NCBI GenBank assembly: GCA_934045075.1
Contig: OW203723.1
Coordinates: 4,790,577 to 4,854,576, forward strand
Reading direction: 5' to 3'
Length of the DNA stretch: 64,000 bases
Source: Yponomeuta sedellus
Taxonomy: Eukaryota; Arthropoda; Insecta; Lepidoptera; Yponomeutidae
Positions 10,020 to 19,139 of the stretch are shown here, piece by piece (position 1 is the first letter of the stretch; each line of letters begins with the position of its first letter). Under the pieces are notes generated by a model, which saw only the letters and a list, made by a program, of their open reading frames with translations, was not told the DNA's origin and did no database searches. The position numbers and the translations under genes were made by a program.

Positions 10020-10283
10020 AGTCCGGGGGTGTAACAAGTGTGCAGGGCGCTTCGCTGCCGATGCCGATGCCGCCCCCGCCCTCGCAGCCCCATTCAGCGC
10101 AGTCCATTCATTCTGTTCGCGTATCGCTCGCTCATTCCAAGCCAAAGTACCGCGTCGCGTGGGGGCGTACGTCGCCTGCTTCCTCTTCCCGCGCTTTCGT
10201 CCGCGCGCCATTTTTGAAAAGTTTTTTCTTCTTTTTAACTAAATGGTTTTTCGTGTGTAGCTTTTCGTTTTTTTATATTCAAA
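10020..10283 (+). promoter_or_regulatory. bib: CpG-rich leader and probable promoter region of bib
   Basis: This is the most CpG-rich block upstream of the start codon, contrasting with AT-rich surroundings on both sides. It contains pyrimidine-rich initiator-like strings (for example 'ccattcagcgcagtccattc' near 10089-10108) and ends in a T-rich leader just before the ATG at 10284, which sits in a favourable 'caaaATGG' context. The exact transcription start cannot be fixed from sequence. Open frames on either strand through this block are composition artefacts. Confidence 0.5.
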
Positions 10284-10614
10284 ATGGGTGAGCAAACGTT
10301 CAATATAGCTGACGACAATCTGGAGCAGCACATTGTAACGTTGTTTGAAAAGTTGGAGTGCATGCGGCGGGATGCGAATACGAACAGTGAAGGATTGTGT
10401 GGAAAAATTCCAGCTCGATTGGAGCTGCGGACCTTGTCATTGTGGAAGGCTGTTGTGGCTGAATGCGTGGCGTCTTTTCTTTATGTTTTCATCGTGTGTG
10501 GGGCAGCTAGCGGAGCTGGGGTCGGAGCCTCTGCCTCCGCTGTATTGCTGGCCACTGCTCTTGCCTCTGGATGTGCCATAGCTACCTTGACGCTGTGCTT
10601 CGTTAATATTTCTG
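10284..10614 (+). CDS. bib: Big brain-like aquaporin-family protein, exon 1
   Basis: The exon encodes the first 110 residues plus one base of a split glycine codon. A cytoplasmic N-terminus with the Big brain signature HIVTLFEKLECMRRD (residues 16-30) precedes membrane helix 1 (about 54-74, AECVASFLYVFIVCGAA) and helix 2 (about 84-107, ending in CFVNIS). In insects Big brain is a neurogenic MIP-family membrane protein acting with Notch signalling in lateral inhibition, and it behaves as a cation channel rather than a water channel in the fly. Glu60 in helix 1 aligns by eye with the helix-1 glutamate studied in the fly channel (from memory). The donor is G|GTAAGA at 10615. Read through, the frame stops at 10659-10661 in the intron, which supports the splice. 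The start is the ATG at 10284; no better upstream start is in frame. The assignment to bib rather than another MIP rests on the N-terminal extension and helix text and is quite secure. Confidence 0.93.
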
Positions 10615-13440
10615 GTAAGAACTGTGTTGATACCTTACGTTTAGAAGATGTGCCTAATTAGGTACCCTTATAGCGATCTGCCCCGAGAGACTTTAGAGCT
10701 GCTTTGATATTGTTTAATCAAGCATGAGTTGTGTTACTTAGTAGTCTTCATACCTTCAACATAATAAAATTACTCGCTTGAGATCACAGAAATAGACAAC
10801 ATAGTATAGAATATTATATACCCCAAATAGCACATTCCCTGAATCATGACGGTTAGATTAGATAATTCTGCTTTGTAGTGGCACATAATTATTTAATACC
10901 ATAATTATTTCGTAGAATAGAGCTGCGATATTTGAAAAGATCAGCAACTGCGAAAAACCTAAGCATAGAAGAAAAATTGTTCCTAAATTCCCCGGGTCTA
11001 ATTGGGATGTTTCAGGAGTTGGGCATTTTTGAGGTAACTTTGTATGAGCACAGAGGGTATTAGTAACCGTATTTGTGTGGCTGAGAATGGTATCAAATGT
11101 TTTTAGTTACGATTCTTACCAACCTAGTGAAAGGAACATTACTAAAAGCCATTCCATACCATTTGCTGTAGCGAATTTTAGACATACTAAATTTGAATCA
11201 ATGTTACAGAGGCTTGCTTCGCGACTGTGGCCATTAACATTGAATTTCTAAAGTACATTTATTTTGCATAAAATTTGTCTTACCCTAAATTGAACTTACA
11301 TTTCCGATATGTAAACTAGATTTCTATCTAGCAATATGGAATGGATGCCAAATTAAAAAATCTTAAAGATTTTAAATCGTAATATGCAGAAATTACGATT
11401 TTCCTTTACCGTAATACTCTCTCTCTGAGAGAAGGTCTGTGCCCTGCTGGCTATATAAAAAAAACTACCAGAAATAAGAAATTAGTACCCAGTATGGTTG
11501 ATATTGTCTATTTTGGGGTCACGGGTAAACTTTGATGTTTTATTCTTAATGTAAACCAATTAATTTTGAAGGAACATAAGTAATATAGACAAATTTTATT
11601 TTGGTATACCTACAAGTTTCAAAAGACGTGCTCGTATGCTGTGCTGTATGTATGCCTATAAGTGACAAATCCTGGCTGTATTTAATCTAATATAATATCC
11701 TGTAATATTATCTATGATAGCTGTTGGTTTACATATCGTATCAAATAAACAAATAAATTTAACAATGTGTAGAACTTACGAAAGTTTTAGTTAAAAAGCA
11801 ATAATAATTACATTATAAAAAAAGCAATAATAATTACACTTTCGTTTTACAAGAATCCCTTCCCCGCTGTCGTTAAAAAGGCAGATAATTGTGAACATCT
11901 GCACAACACCGCTCCGTAACTCATCCACCGCCATGTTCGCTATCAAATGGAAATAAATGGGCAAACCAGTCCACCGATGTTTATACATAGCCAGCCGCGT
12001 AGGCTGTAAACTAGACAGGCAGGGTTCAGACGCACCTTGCTTGAAAAAAAAAGTTAAAAGTGGCGCGCAGGTAGTACACGTGCGCGCTGCGCGGTTGGGA
12101 GGCAGGAACGGAACACAGCAGATGCAGAAAAGAAATGGTCTACTCAACTCTACAATTTTTTGCCCCGTCTTATGCTGATTAGTGTTTCTCTTCGTCCCGA
12201 CTTTGGGATAGCGAATGGGGTGGAAAAATTACGAATATGAAATGAGCCATGCCTCCATGTTTCTTGTTTATGTGCCGACAACAAAAACTCATCAAAAGTT
12301 TGAAGATAAAAAATAAACAGACCACAAGAAAGAAGTATCATAATAATAACACGTGCATTTACCCTTCATACCCTTCCGTCAGCAAAGTTCTCCCCTCGTT
12401 ATGAGTTTATGACAGCCATCGCTTTATTTATGGACCGAAAAACGCGGGGACAATAACTTTTTAAATTGTAGCAGCCAATGACCCCTAGGTCCTTGCGAGC
12501 ACACAATCGCGTTCTAATTCGACTGTAGTTTAATTTTAGAGCCCAGCCCTAATTCACGCTAATGGTGTTACAAGTGGACACACATTCGGTGTTAATGCAA
12601 ACTGAAATGTGTATCGATGCATAAATTATGTGGTACTCACCGACCATGCATTTATAACACGTTCGCCGCCGCGCCCGTGTTAAGTCCTAGTAGAATTGTC
12701 CGAACCGAAATACTACGATAAATCTGATCAAATTGGTAGCTGCCCTATAAAAATCGCAAATAGCAAAGTGGCTGGAAAGTTGAATGCTAGTAAAATGGGA
12801 AATCAAATAAACAGAAAAACTAACAGATAAGAACGTAATTCGCTTGACGACTTGGCATTGATTGGCAGGATCTTTAAGTAGCTTTCACAAAAAGGAGCTT
12901 CATTCATGCATAGGTGTCAATGGTTTTGGGATCTTGCGTAAAGTCACGCGTACTTTGCTTAAATAATTTTGCCCAATTCTCAGAGGTCCACTACCAACCA
13001 AGTACAGCTACGTACACCGTGCTGCGAGCCTACAGCTGAAAATTAATAAAACCGCCGCGCGTGAAGTACCCAAGCGCTGTAAATCTCAGGCTTACTCCCA
13101 GAGGCGTTTAACTATTCAGCTGGCGCGCTAACTTAGCTAACTCCACACCGTAGTCACTGTAGTGCATATTTGCTCCACTTCATTTAACTATGGCAGCGTG
13201 CAACTGCAAACCACAGACAAACTGCAATTTGCATTGTATTGTTTGAAGCTCTGTAGGTACATAAATGGGAGGATATTTTTTGGTTCGATGCTTATTTACT
13301 TACATGAATTTCGAGTAGATCTGGCACCGACCCAGTTATTGCTGTTTAACTTTGCTAATTTCAAACCTAAGGGAAGTTTACTTACGAATTCAGAAAGAAT
13401 GCCAAATGGCTATGATTGCAGTATTATTAGGCCCGAAAGA

Positions 13441-13505
13441 TGAATTGGTTAGCCGTATATAAAGTAGGTTGAGCCTACCTACTTTATATACGGCTAACCA
13501 ATTCA
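13441..13505. repeat. Perfect 29-bp inverted repeat, 7-nt loop
   Basis: Arms 13441-13469 and 13477-13505 are exact reverse complements ('tgaattggttagccgtatat' and onward) around the loop tgagcct. No matching terminal duplication was seen and the sequence is not one of the named repeats here. Perfect arms imply a recent origin, since mutations would otherwise have broken pairing. If transcribed as part of the bib intron it would form a stable hairpin. Confidence 0.85.
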
Positions 13506-13649
13506 CTATATAAATATAGAAATATAGAAAGAAGCTGTTTACAGATATTCTGCAAAGTAAAGACCCTTTACTGACCTGTATAGGTAATATGGGTGAAACT
13601 TTCGGTTTTGGGACTGGTTCCATGTTCTCTATAATGCCTATGACTTCGA

Positions 13650-13862
13650 CGCCTCATTGGTCTAGTCTATAGTGGGAACAGAACCCACGGCCATGGTATC
13701 ACTTCTGATTACCATGGCCGTGGGTTCTGTTCCCACTGGAGCTGCCGTACATTTGTACAAATGACCTCAATCAGGGTGTATTGCCATGTTGGTGATGTCC
13801 TTGCCTGGTTACTGCACAGAGTTTCCTAGTTTGGGACTAGGACATAAGATTGTGCTGTCTGT
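13650..13862 (+). mobile_element. tRNA-derived SINE with a palindromic duplication
   Basis: It has an A-box-like 'cattggtctag' and B-box-like 'cgtgggttctgttcccact', followed by the common body ('ggagctgccgtacat', 'ccttgcctggttactg', 'tttgggactaggac'). Compared with the intact relative at 39885-40075, the segment between the two boxes contains an inserted exact reverse complement of the downstream B-box region: arms 13671-13698 and 13710-13737 (28 bp, perfect) with an 11-nt loop. The insertion disrupts the promoter spacing. Confidence 0.75.
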
Positions 13863-13868
13863 AAGTAA

Positions 13869-14597
13869 AAATCCTATTTAGAGGCTAAAAATTCCACCCA
13901 TGCCGGGATTCGAACCCGCGACCTCTGGCTATCCGTGCCAGCGCTCTTTCCAACTGAGCTAATGGGCGACTCACCGGCATCAGTGAAATTTCGAACCTCT
14001 TTACAATATTATCTGTATTACGTACAGGCAGCGACATCTGGCTGAAGTAATTTGCATCACTTGCAGCCCCGAGTACCTACTTTGCAGTTAGGTTTTACAT
14101 CGGAATGATATCGCTGTACAGTGCTACACAAGAAATACTCTCGCGGATGTACCTGCGCAGATGACCAAATTTTGGATGTGCTGCAAGTTGATCGACCAAT
14201 CAGATGGTTTCATTTTATGGCAGGCCGCGCACGTTTGTTGCTATTGGTTGATTCAACGTCGTCGATGAAGGTGACTATTAGTTTGGCAATATTAGCGTTA
14301 GCGAAATAGGTAGCCCTACTGCGGCAATCAATTCTGCACCTTAACCGTATCGGTTTAAGATCATGTTGAATGTACTTATAGCTTCGGGTACGTTACACTT
14401 CTTCCTAGTCTGCGCGAACGTAGATTCCCGAAGGGACTTTTATGATGTGTAGTACTGTACCCACATGATTATATAATTATTTTTAATGCACTAACCCGTG
14501 CTAAGGACACGGGTTTAAGTTTAAGTTTTTAGCCTCTGAATAGGTTTTTTAAAAATGTCCTTAACGGGTTAGTGCATTAAAAATAATATATAATGTG
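13869..14597 (-). mobile_element. tRNA-like fold-back retroposon, copy 2, with nested MITE
   Basis: A 9-bp duplication, tgtaagtaa, flanks it (13860-13868 and 14598-14606). On the minus strand the order is: inverted leader and inverted tail (14597 down to about 14530), forward leader, then 'atgtgggtac', the head, the tRNA-like block (13978 down to about 13906) and the fixed tail with 'tttttagcctctaaatagg'. A mariner-type MITE (14119-14457) sits in the head. In the tRNA-like block the A and B boxes are recognisable but the cloverleaf is imperfect. Confidence 0.75.
14119..14457. mobile_element. Tc1/mariner-type MITE nested in the retroposon
   Basis: The ends are CAGTGCTACACA and TGTGTAGTACTG, inverted repeats differing at one position, with TA on both sides (14117-14118 and 14458-14459). 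CAGT...ACTG ends and a TA duplication are typical of the Tc1/mariner superfamily. Removing it restores the retroposon text 'ctgtacccacatgatta' seen in the copy at 53077-53722, which confirms the borders. The 339 bp encodes no transposase. Confidence 0.85.
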
Positions 14598-14817
14598 TGT
14601 AAGTAATTTTTTAAGGTCATGTTTTACAATATTTGCATATACGCTATTGAACTATTAGGTAACTACATACTTATTTTATTTATGCAGAACTGAACTTGCG
14701 GAAAGAGGTTTGTCAGTCAGTCATCATAGGAATTTGTATGAATATGTCAGTTAATAAGTGGACAATAAGTTACCATCAAAACTAGTAAAATTTTATGACA
14801 CTCAAGATGAGTAAACC

Positions 14818-14952
14818 AGCATGCCCAGCGTGGGGATTATGGGCATTACCCCCCAATGACGACACAACGTTGCACTATGGCGCTCATTAGGGGAGAGCTA
14901 TGTCCAGCAGTGGACTAATATAGCCCTAATAGAGGAGGAAGAAGAAGAAGAT
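14818..14952 (+). repeat. RTE-type LINE 3' end with A/G-rich tail
   Basis: It contains 'gcatgcccagcgtggggatt', 'gcgctcattaggggagagc' and the terminal 'gtccagcagtggactaatat', ending in (GAA/GAG)n at 14934-14952. It is a truncated copy of the block seen at 7567-7845. Confidence 0.75.
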
Positions 14953-15070
14953 GAGTGAAGTCATCCTTCAATCGGCTTAGAAATTATGTCATTCAGTCTC
15001 TATGTTATATTATTATATACTTAGTATAAAACAAAAAAAATGTATAGCATAAACGAGTCTTTTTTTCCAG

Positions 15071-15197
15071 GGGCGCACATAAACCCAGCGGTGTCGATGG
15101 CACTGTGCGTGCGCCGGAACGTGTCGCCGCTGCGGACGGGACTCTACATTGCAGCGCAATGCGGGGGCGCCATCGCGGGCGCCGCAGCCATCTACGG
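15071..15197 (+). CDS. bib: Big brain-like aquaporin-family protein, exon 2
   Basis: The acceptor tttttttccAG at 15069-15070 and donor GG|GTAAGT at 15198 bound a 127-bp exon that enters in phase 1 and leaves in phase 2. It supplies the second and third bases of the split glycine, then AHINPAV with the first NPA motif (residues 115-117) of the pore-lining half helix, a basic loop (CVRRNVSPLR) and membrane helix 3 (about 130-152, LYIAAQCGGAIAGAAAIY) ending in a second split glycine. This text follows the fly Big brain order closely. The exon is strikingly GC-rich in third positions compared with exon 1 and the introns. Helices 4-6 and the second NPA motif must come from downstream exons; none was found with confidence. 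Confidence 0.92.
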
Positions 15198-16015
15198 GTA
15201 AGTCCTAAGCTCAATTGATCACCACTGTGCTAGATAATTACGAAAAAGAAAACAAAATACCAACATTTAGTGGAAAAAAATCCAATACTAATACATTCAA
15301 TGTTTTACGCACCACTTTATAATTTACACGTCAATTATCGCGGGCACTGACTGAAAACCAGCGCTGAGAACTCAGGGCGCGAGCCCTCAGCACAATGCTG
15401 AGCCTGAAGCCCTTTGTAGTAACATTGACACACCACAGGATGTAGGTCTTGACTTTGCCCTGTCGTGACTTCTTGTATTTATTTGAATTGTGTTTCTTTT
15501 CCTTATTTGTACCATTGAGTGGTATGCATTTCCTTTTTGTGATGTGTTATTTTTTTCTAAAAAAAAGTTTTTCTTTTTTTAATATATAAAATCAAGTGTA
15601 AATCTAGTGTCACAGTGTTTGTCTCTCGAACTACTCCAAAACGGTTCTACTGATTTTTTTGATTTATTTTGTGTATATTTCATAGGTCTGATAACAGCTC
15701 GTAGCCTAATTAATTTGGCAAACCAACCTTTGCGGGATCAGTTAGTAACATATTATATAGGTCGAGGTCGACCAAAAGGTGTCACCGTTGACAATATGGC
15801 TCTACATTGCGGCAAAGAGCCCCACCACAATCAATCAGCGAGACAGAAGGGTTATTAGACACTGAAATCTAGATTATTTGATAGCGAATGCTGCATTGTA
15901 CGAAAAACGAATAAAAAACCAAAGTTGAGTCAAAAAATAAAAATATGTTCAAATATGACCAAATGTGTGTATCGGATAGTCGATAGATGGCAGTTGTTAA
16001 GTCAAGTCTGACAGA
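15198..16015 (+). other. bib: Start of bib intron 2 and repeat remnants
   Basis: The intron starts GTAAGTCC. At about 15343-15425 is a dispersed lepidopteran-type repeat ('cactgactgaaaaccagcgc', 'cgcgagccctcagcac') with relatives at 18748-18970 and, inverted, near 41085-41105. The open frame at 15607-15858 contains no recognisable domain; its 'gtctctcgaactactccaaa' wording resembles non-autonomous Helitron or LINE text, so it is not called as a gene. Confidence 0.5.
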
Positions 16016-16019
16016 AAGA

Positions 16020-16130
16020 CCAACCACTAGTCTTGCAAATCTCCACCAATCCGCACTTGGCCCCCGTGGTTGAGTATGGCCTATACCTTCCTCAGGGAAG
16101 AGACCCGTGCTCCTCGGTGTGGGGACATAA
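16020..16130 (+). repeat. Truncated 5S-derived SINE 3' module
   Basis: It contains 'ccgcacttggcccccgtgg', 'gaagagacccgtgc' and 'gtggggacata', which match the 3' module of the SINE whose fuller copy follows at 16200-16680. The end 'caagggttgat' is replaced by other sequence. Confidence 0.65.
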
Positions 16131-16199
16131 TAGTTTAATTAATGATGAGTGTGTATCGGAAGGTCTCGCCACTGGCAATAGGAATCTATTTGCAGCAGA

Positions 16200-16680
16200 G
16201 TAAGGGCGCCACCGCTCGTGCCTAGCTCTGAGCCGAGTGATTGGAGTCAATCACTTGTGCTAAGCAACTACAGGCGTGCTGTATGGGTGACCGTCCTATG
16301 ACTTCCGCTAGTGGCATTTTTTTCGAGGGTTTCCGTGCTTCGCAAGGCACGTTGGTGCCTACAATACCTACGGCCCGAAGGCAGCGGCTTACATAGTACA
16401 TTGACATTCAGCAAACAGAATGTAAATTCTTTACGTTGAAATAAATTGATTTGATTGATTGATTGGTGCTGGTTGTCATGTGATGACAGTCGTTAAGCCA
16501 TATCAGAGACCTTATGGGCGACTTGATAACTTCTGACAGTAATGCCCGCCACTGCCTTGCAACCCTTCACTAACCCGGACTTGGCCCCCGTGGTAGAGTA
16601 AGGCTTAACCTTTCTGCGATGCAGGAAGAGACCCGTGCCCCAGCAGTGGGGACATACAAGGGTTGATATCGAAGGGCGCC
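16200..16680 (+). mobile_element. 5S-derived SINE, near full length, with nested insertion
   Basis: It runs from the head ('cgctcgtgcctagctctgag', 'gtgattggagtcaatcactt') through the 5S-like promoter part ('gctaagcaactacaggcgtg', 'tatgggtgaccg'), the body ('ttcgcaaggcacgtt') and the 3' module ending 'acatacaagggttgatatcg'. Polymerase III box C-like text is recognisable but eroded. At 16359-16462 a foreign piece interrupts it, flanked by ttggtgc on both sides. Confidence 0.8.
16359..16462 (+). mobile_element. Small retroposed fragment nested in the SINE
   Basis: The fragment is flanked by the 7-bp repeat ttggtgc (16352-16358 and 16463-16469). It ends in a (GATT)n tract and includes 'tacattgacattcagcaaac', a string also found inverted near 38245-38263. 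Other SINE copies lack it at this position, so it is an insertion, probably a truncated LINE or SINE 3' end with a GATT-type tail. Confidence 0.65.
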
Positions 16681-16848
16681 ACCGAGGGCGCCAACACTCG
16701 GTTTTGGTATTCTTCGTGGTCTTCTCGGTCTTTTATGGGTAAGACCAAGGGTTTATTAAAACCCACAATGCTACGAGTATGCACTGCGAATAAAAAGTGT
16801 TAATTATTAGTGTTAGGGAACATATTAATGTTCGGGAAATTCAAGAAG

Positions 16849-17020
16849 TTTAAAAACCTATTTAGAGGCTAAAAATTTCACCCATGCCGGGATTCGAACC
16901 CGCAACCTCTGGCTATCCGTGCCAGCGCTCTACCAATTGAGCTTAAATTTTATTAAATTGTATTTAATTGATTAAATTTGTCCTTAGCACTGGTTAGTGC
17001 ATTAAAAATAAAAATAGTAT
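16849..17020 (-). mobile_element. tRNA-like fold-back retroposon, copy 3
   Basis: A perfect 10-bp duplication, attcaagaag, flanks it (16839-16848 and 17021-17030). On the minus strand the inverted leader ('gcactaaccagtgctaagga') is followed by a short AT-rich link, then directly by the second part of the tRNA-like block from 'gctcaattggtagagcgc' and the fixed tail. The head is missing. The complete ends and perfect duplication make this a clean insertion. Confidence 0.85.
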
Positions 17021-17030
17021 ATTCAAGAAG

Positions 17031-18430
17031 CTTGTCAGGATCGCGGCAAGTGGTATGCCCGGCGTCTCTGCCTACTCCTCTGGGATACATGCGGGAATTT
17101 ATGTACATACTTATCAGACTAACTGTTTCAACAATCCCAACGATTTTAGGAATACATTTTTTACCTGACTGCCCTTGGATATCCCTTAGCAGACCTTCCA
17201 GTTACATTTTCTCCAATTTGAATCTGTATTTGACTAATATCTTGTAATTTCTCACACTACCGTTGAAATCCTCAACCAACCGGTGTCCGATCACCTAAAG
17301 GAATTTTAATCACATTAACCGGTGACTCACGTAAAATGCTAATATCATCTTGTTCCACCTGCACCTTGCGCCGCTGGCAAACTCAATAAACGGCGCTCCA
17401 CGAACCACTTTGGTCCGTAGTGCTATGGGTTCAAGAGCAATTTTGGGTTGTAATCGCCGTTGGCACGTAAAGCCTGATGTAGAAAGAGTTCGCGAGGTTA
17501 GTTTACTCATAGGCATAGGCTCTTTGCTAAGATGGAAGCTCAATATAAATTGCATTAAGTAAATACCTATTTTAATTTAATTGCCTTGTAACACTGTTTT
17601 CTCTTTAATTAGACTCATTTTTAAAGTGTTTTCGTATTTAAGCGCCAAAGGGGTTCCCTTTAAATACCTAGCTAGATCAAGTTAGTGATACGTGGAGCGT
17701 GTTCCCTCCCGCTCTAGTATACTACGTAAAGTGGTCGCTACTAATAACGCGTCTTTTGATAAGATGAAAAGCTCACATGTCGTCAAATGACGCAATGTTC
17801 CAGATGGAATCTTTATTTACTTAGTCTGAGTACCTAAGTATTCTCATTTCTCACGTAATACTTTCCTTTTTCACTGGCACTTTGGAGTCGGTCCTTTTAC
17901 CCCTTTGTATCGCAACAGTTTTGGTCCATTAACCTCCGTGTAAAATGCCCCGAAATCTTTATTTCACGAATGCCTTTCCACTTTCACAGGGTCTTGTTTT
18001 CACTTTTTTCTTTTCCTAAAAAAGCTTTCAGGAAAACATACCTGCTTAGTAATATTCGTTCTGTGTTTTTTTCCGATTATTGCCTCATTTTTATTGACTC
18101 CGAGAACCGTGTGGAGTACAAACACAAAACAATCCACTCTTTTATTCTCATACTTACAATCTACTATGTAGATAGAGACAGTCTCTAATTAACCCTCAAA
18201 ATACACAACAAAATTGCCTCGCGGTCGAAGTCGCAATCAACTACCAGTTATTCAACATAGTGCAGAAAGCTAGATTGTCGGTGATCCGAGATGTGAAGGA
18301 TCAAAAGGATGAAGGTGTGTAGGCGTGTAGGCTGATTGATTGAAAAGAAAACTCCGAGAGTAAACAAAGCTAAAATTACACTAAATCCTACTTATGCACC
18401 AATTTCATGCAATTTCGTAGCAATTAACTA
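17031..18430. other. Gene-free intronic or intergenic DNA
   Basis: No conserved coding text or RNA gene was recognised. Overlapping open frames on both strands at about 17310-17562 have no motif and no splice-site support. Confidence 0.45.
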
Positions 18431-18439
18431 AAATTCTAT

Positions 18440-18650
18440 GTAGATGTAGCACGTTAATTCGTTGGTGTCGGCTGTAATGTAATGGCAGTCTCGCGCGGCT
18501 TGATAACTTCTGACGTCAGGCCCGCCACTTTCTTACAATCCTCCACCAACCCGGACTTGGCCCCCGTGGTGGAGTATGGCCTAACTTTCCTGCGATGCAA
18601 GGAGACACCCGTGCCCCAGCAGTGGGGCCATACAAAGGGGCCATATCGAA
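18440..18650 (+). mobile_element. 5S-derived SINE, 3' two thirds
   Basis: It starts in the body ('gcacgttaattcgttggtg', 'gtaatgtaatggcagtc') and runs through 'ggcttgataacttctgac', 'cccggacttggcccccgtgg' and 'agacacccgtgccccagcag' to 'ggggccatacaaagggg'. The 5S-like head is missing and there are small deletions. Confidence 0.75.
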
Positions 18651-18747
18651 GTTGGCCTAAGTAAATACTTTGTTCGGTTTTAAATGTAAGTAATGTTATG
18701 CAATTGGCAGTCTTATCGCTAAGAGCGATCTGATCTTTATAAGTGGT

Positions 18748-18990
18748 GACTGAAAACCAGGGCCTCGATTCTGTTAGTGAATTATAGTACTATGACAGAT
18801 ACATGGTCCGATCACGTTGGTTGTTTTCACACACCATTGACGCTTCGAAGATTCGATGTATGAGGGCGCGTAGACTTGAGGCAGCAACGAAATTAAATTG
18901 CCATGTTCATGCAATTGTCATTGTAACACAGTGCTTTAGCAGAATCTAGGCCCAGCGCTGAGGGCTCGCACCTTATGCAAAATTCTAAAT
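18748..18990 (+). repeat. Dispersed repeat ('tgactgaaaaccag' family)
   Basis: The stretch 'gtggtgactgaaaaccaggg' to 'gcgctgagggctcgcacctt' shares its ends with 15343-15425, and its middle ('gcgcgtagacttgaggcagc', 'gttcatgcaattgtcattgt') with 25080-25165. It carries no coding capacity and the family is not recognised. Confidence 0.55.
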
Positions 18991-19034
18991 CGGCTGCCTT
19001 ATGCAGCAACAGGCGCTCAACGACAAAACTGCAT

Positions 19035-19135
19035 AAGTGCTATTTATGTAAGTGCACCGTTATTTTGTGCTATTTGTGAGTTTTTCGTTAATTTTGTGTC
19101 GTATTTGTTTAGTATTTTGTGTGTGTGTCCGTTGG
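19035..19135 (+). repeat. Uninterrupted relative of the repeat hit by the hAT element
   Basis: Its reverse complement matches 4218-4247 joined to 4853-4915 without the intervening 597 bp. It therefore acts as an empty-site paralogue and confirms the borders and duplication of the hAT-type element. Confidence 0.75.
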
Positions 19136-19139
19136 CGGA

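Larger units (their letters stand above)
10615..15070 (+). other. bib: bib intron 1
   Basis: A phase-1 intron starting GTAAGA and ending tttttttccAG, with a strong polypyrimidine tract just before 15071. Its contents are mostly AT-rich DNA without genes (10662-13430), a SINE-tail scrap at about 11410-11460 ('ctctctctctgagagaagg'), a small tandem duplication at about 11792-11840 (two copies of 'gcaataataattaca'), two perfect palindromes (13441-13505, 13671-13737), a fold-back retroposon with a nested mariner-type MITE (13869-14597) and a LINE tail (14818-14952). Confidence 0.85.

Noticed and set aside
9846..10242. Open frames on both strands upstream of bib (up to 121 codons)
   Set aside because: They lie in the CpG-rich leader, overlap each other on opposite strands, are rich in Arg/Ala/Pro as GC-rich DNA gives, and contain no domain.
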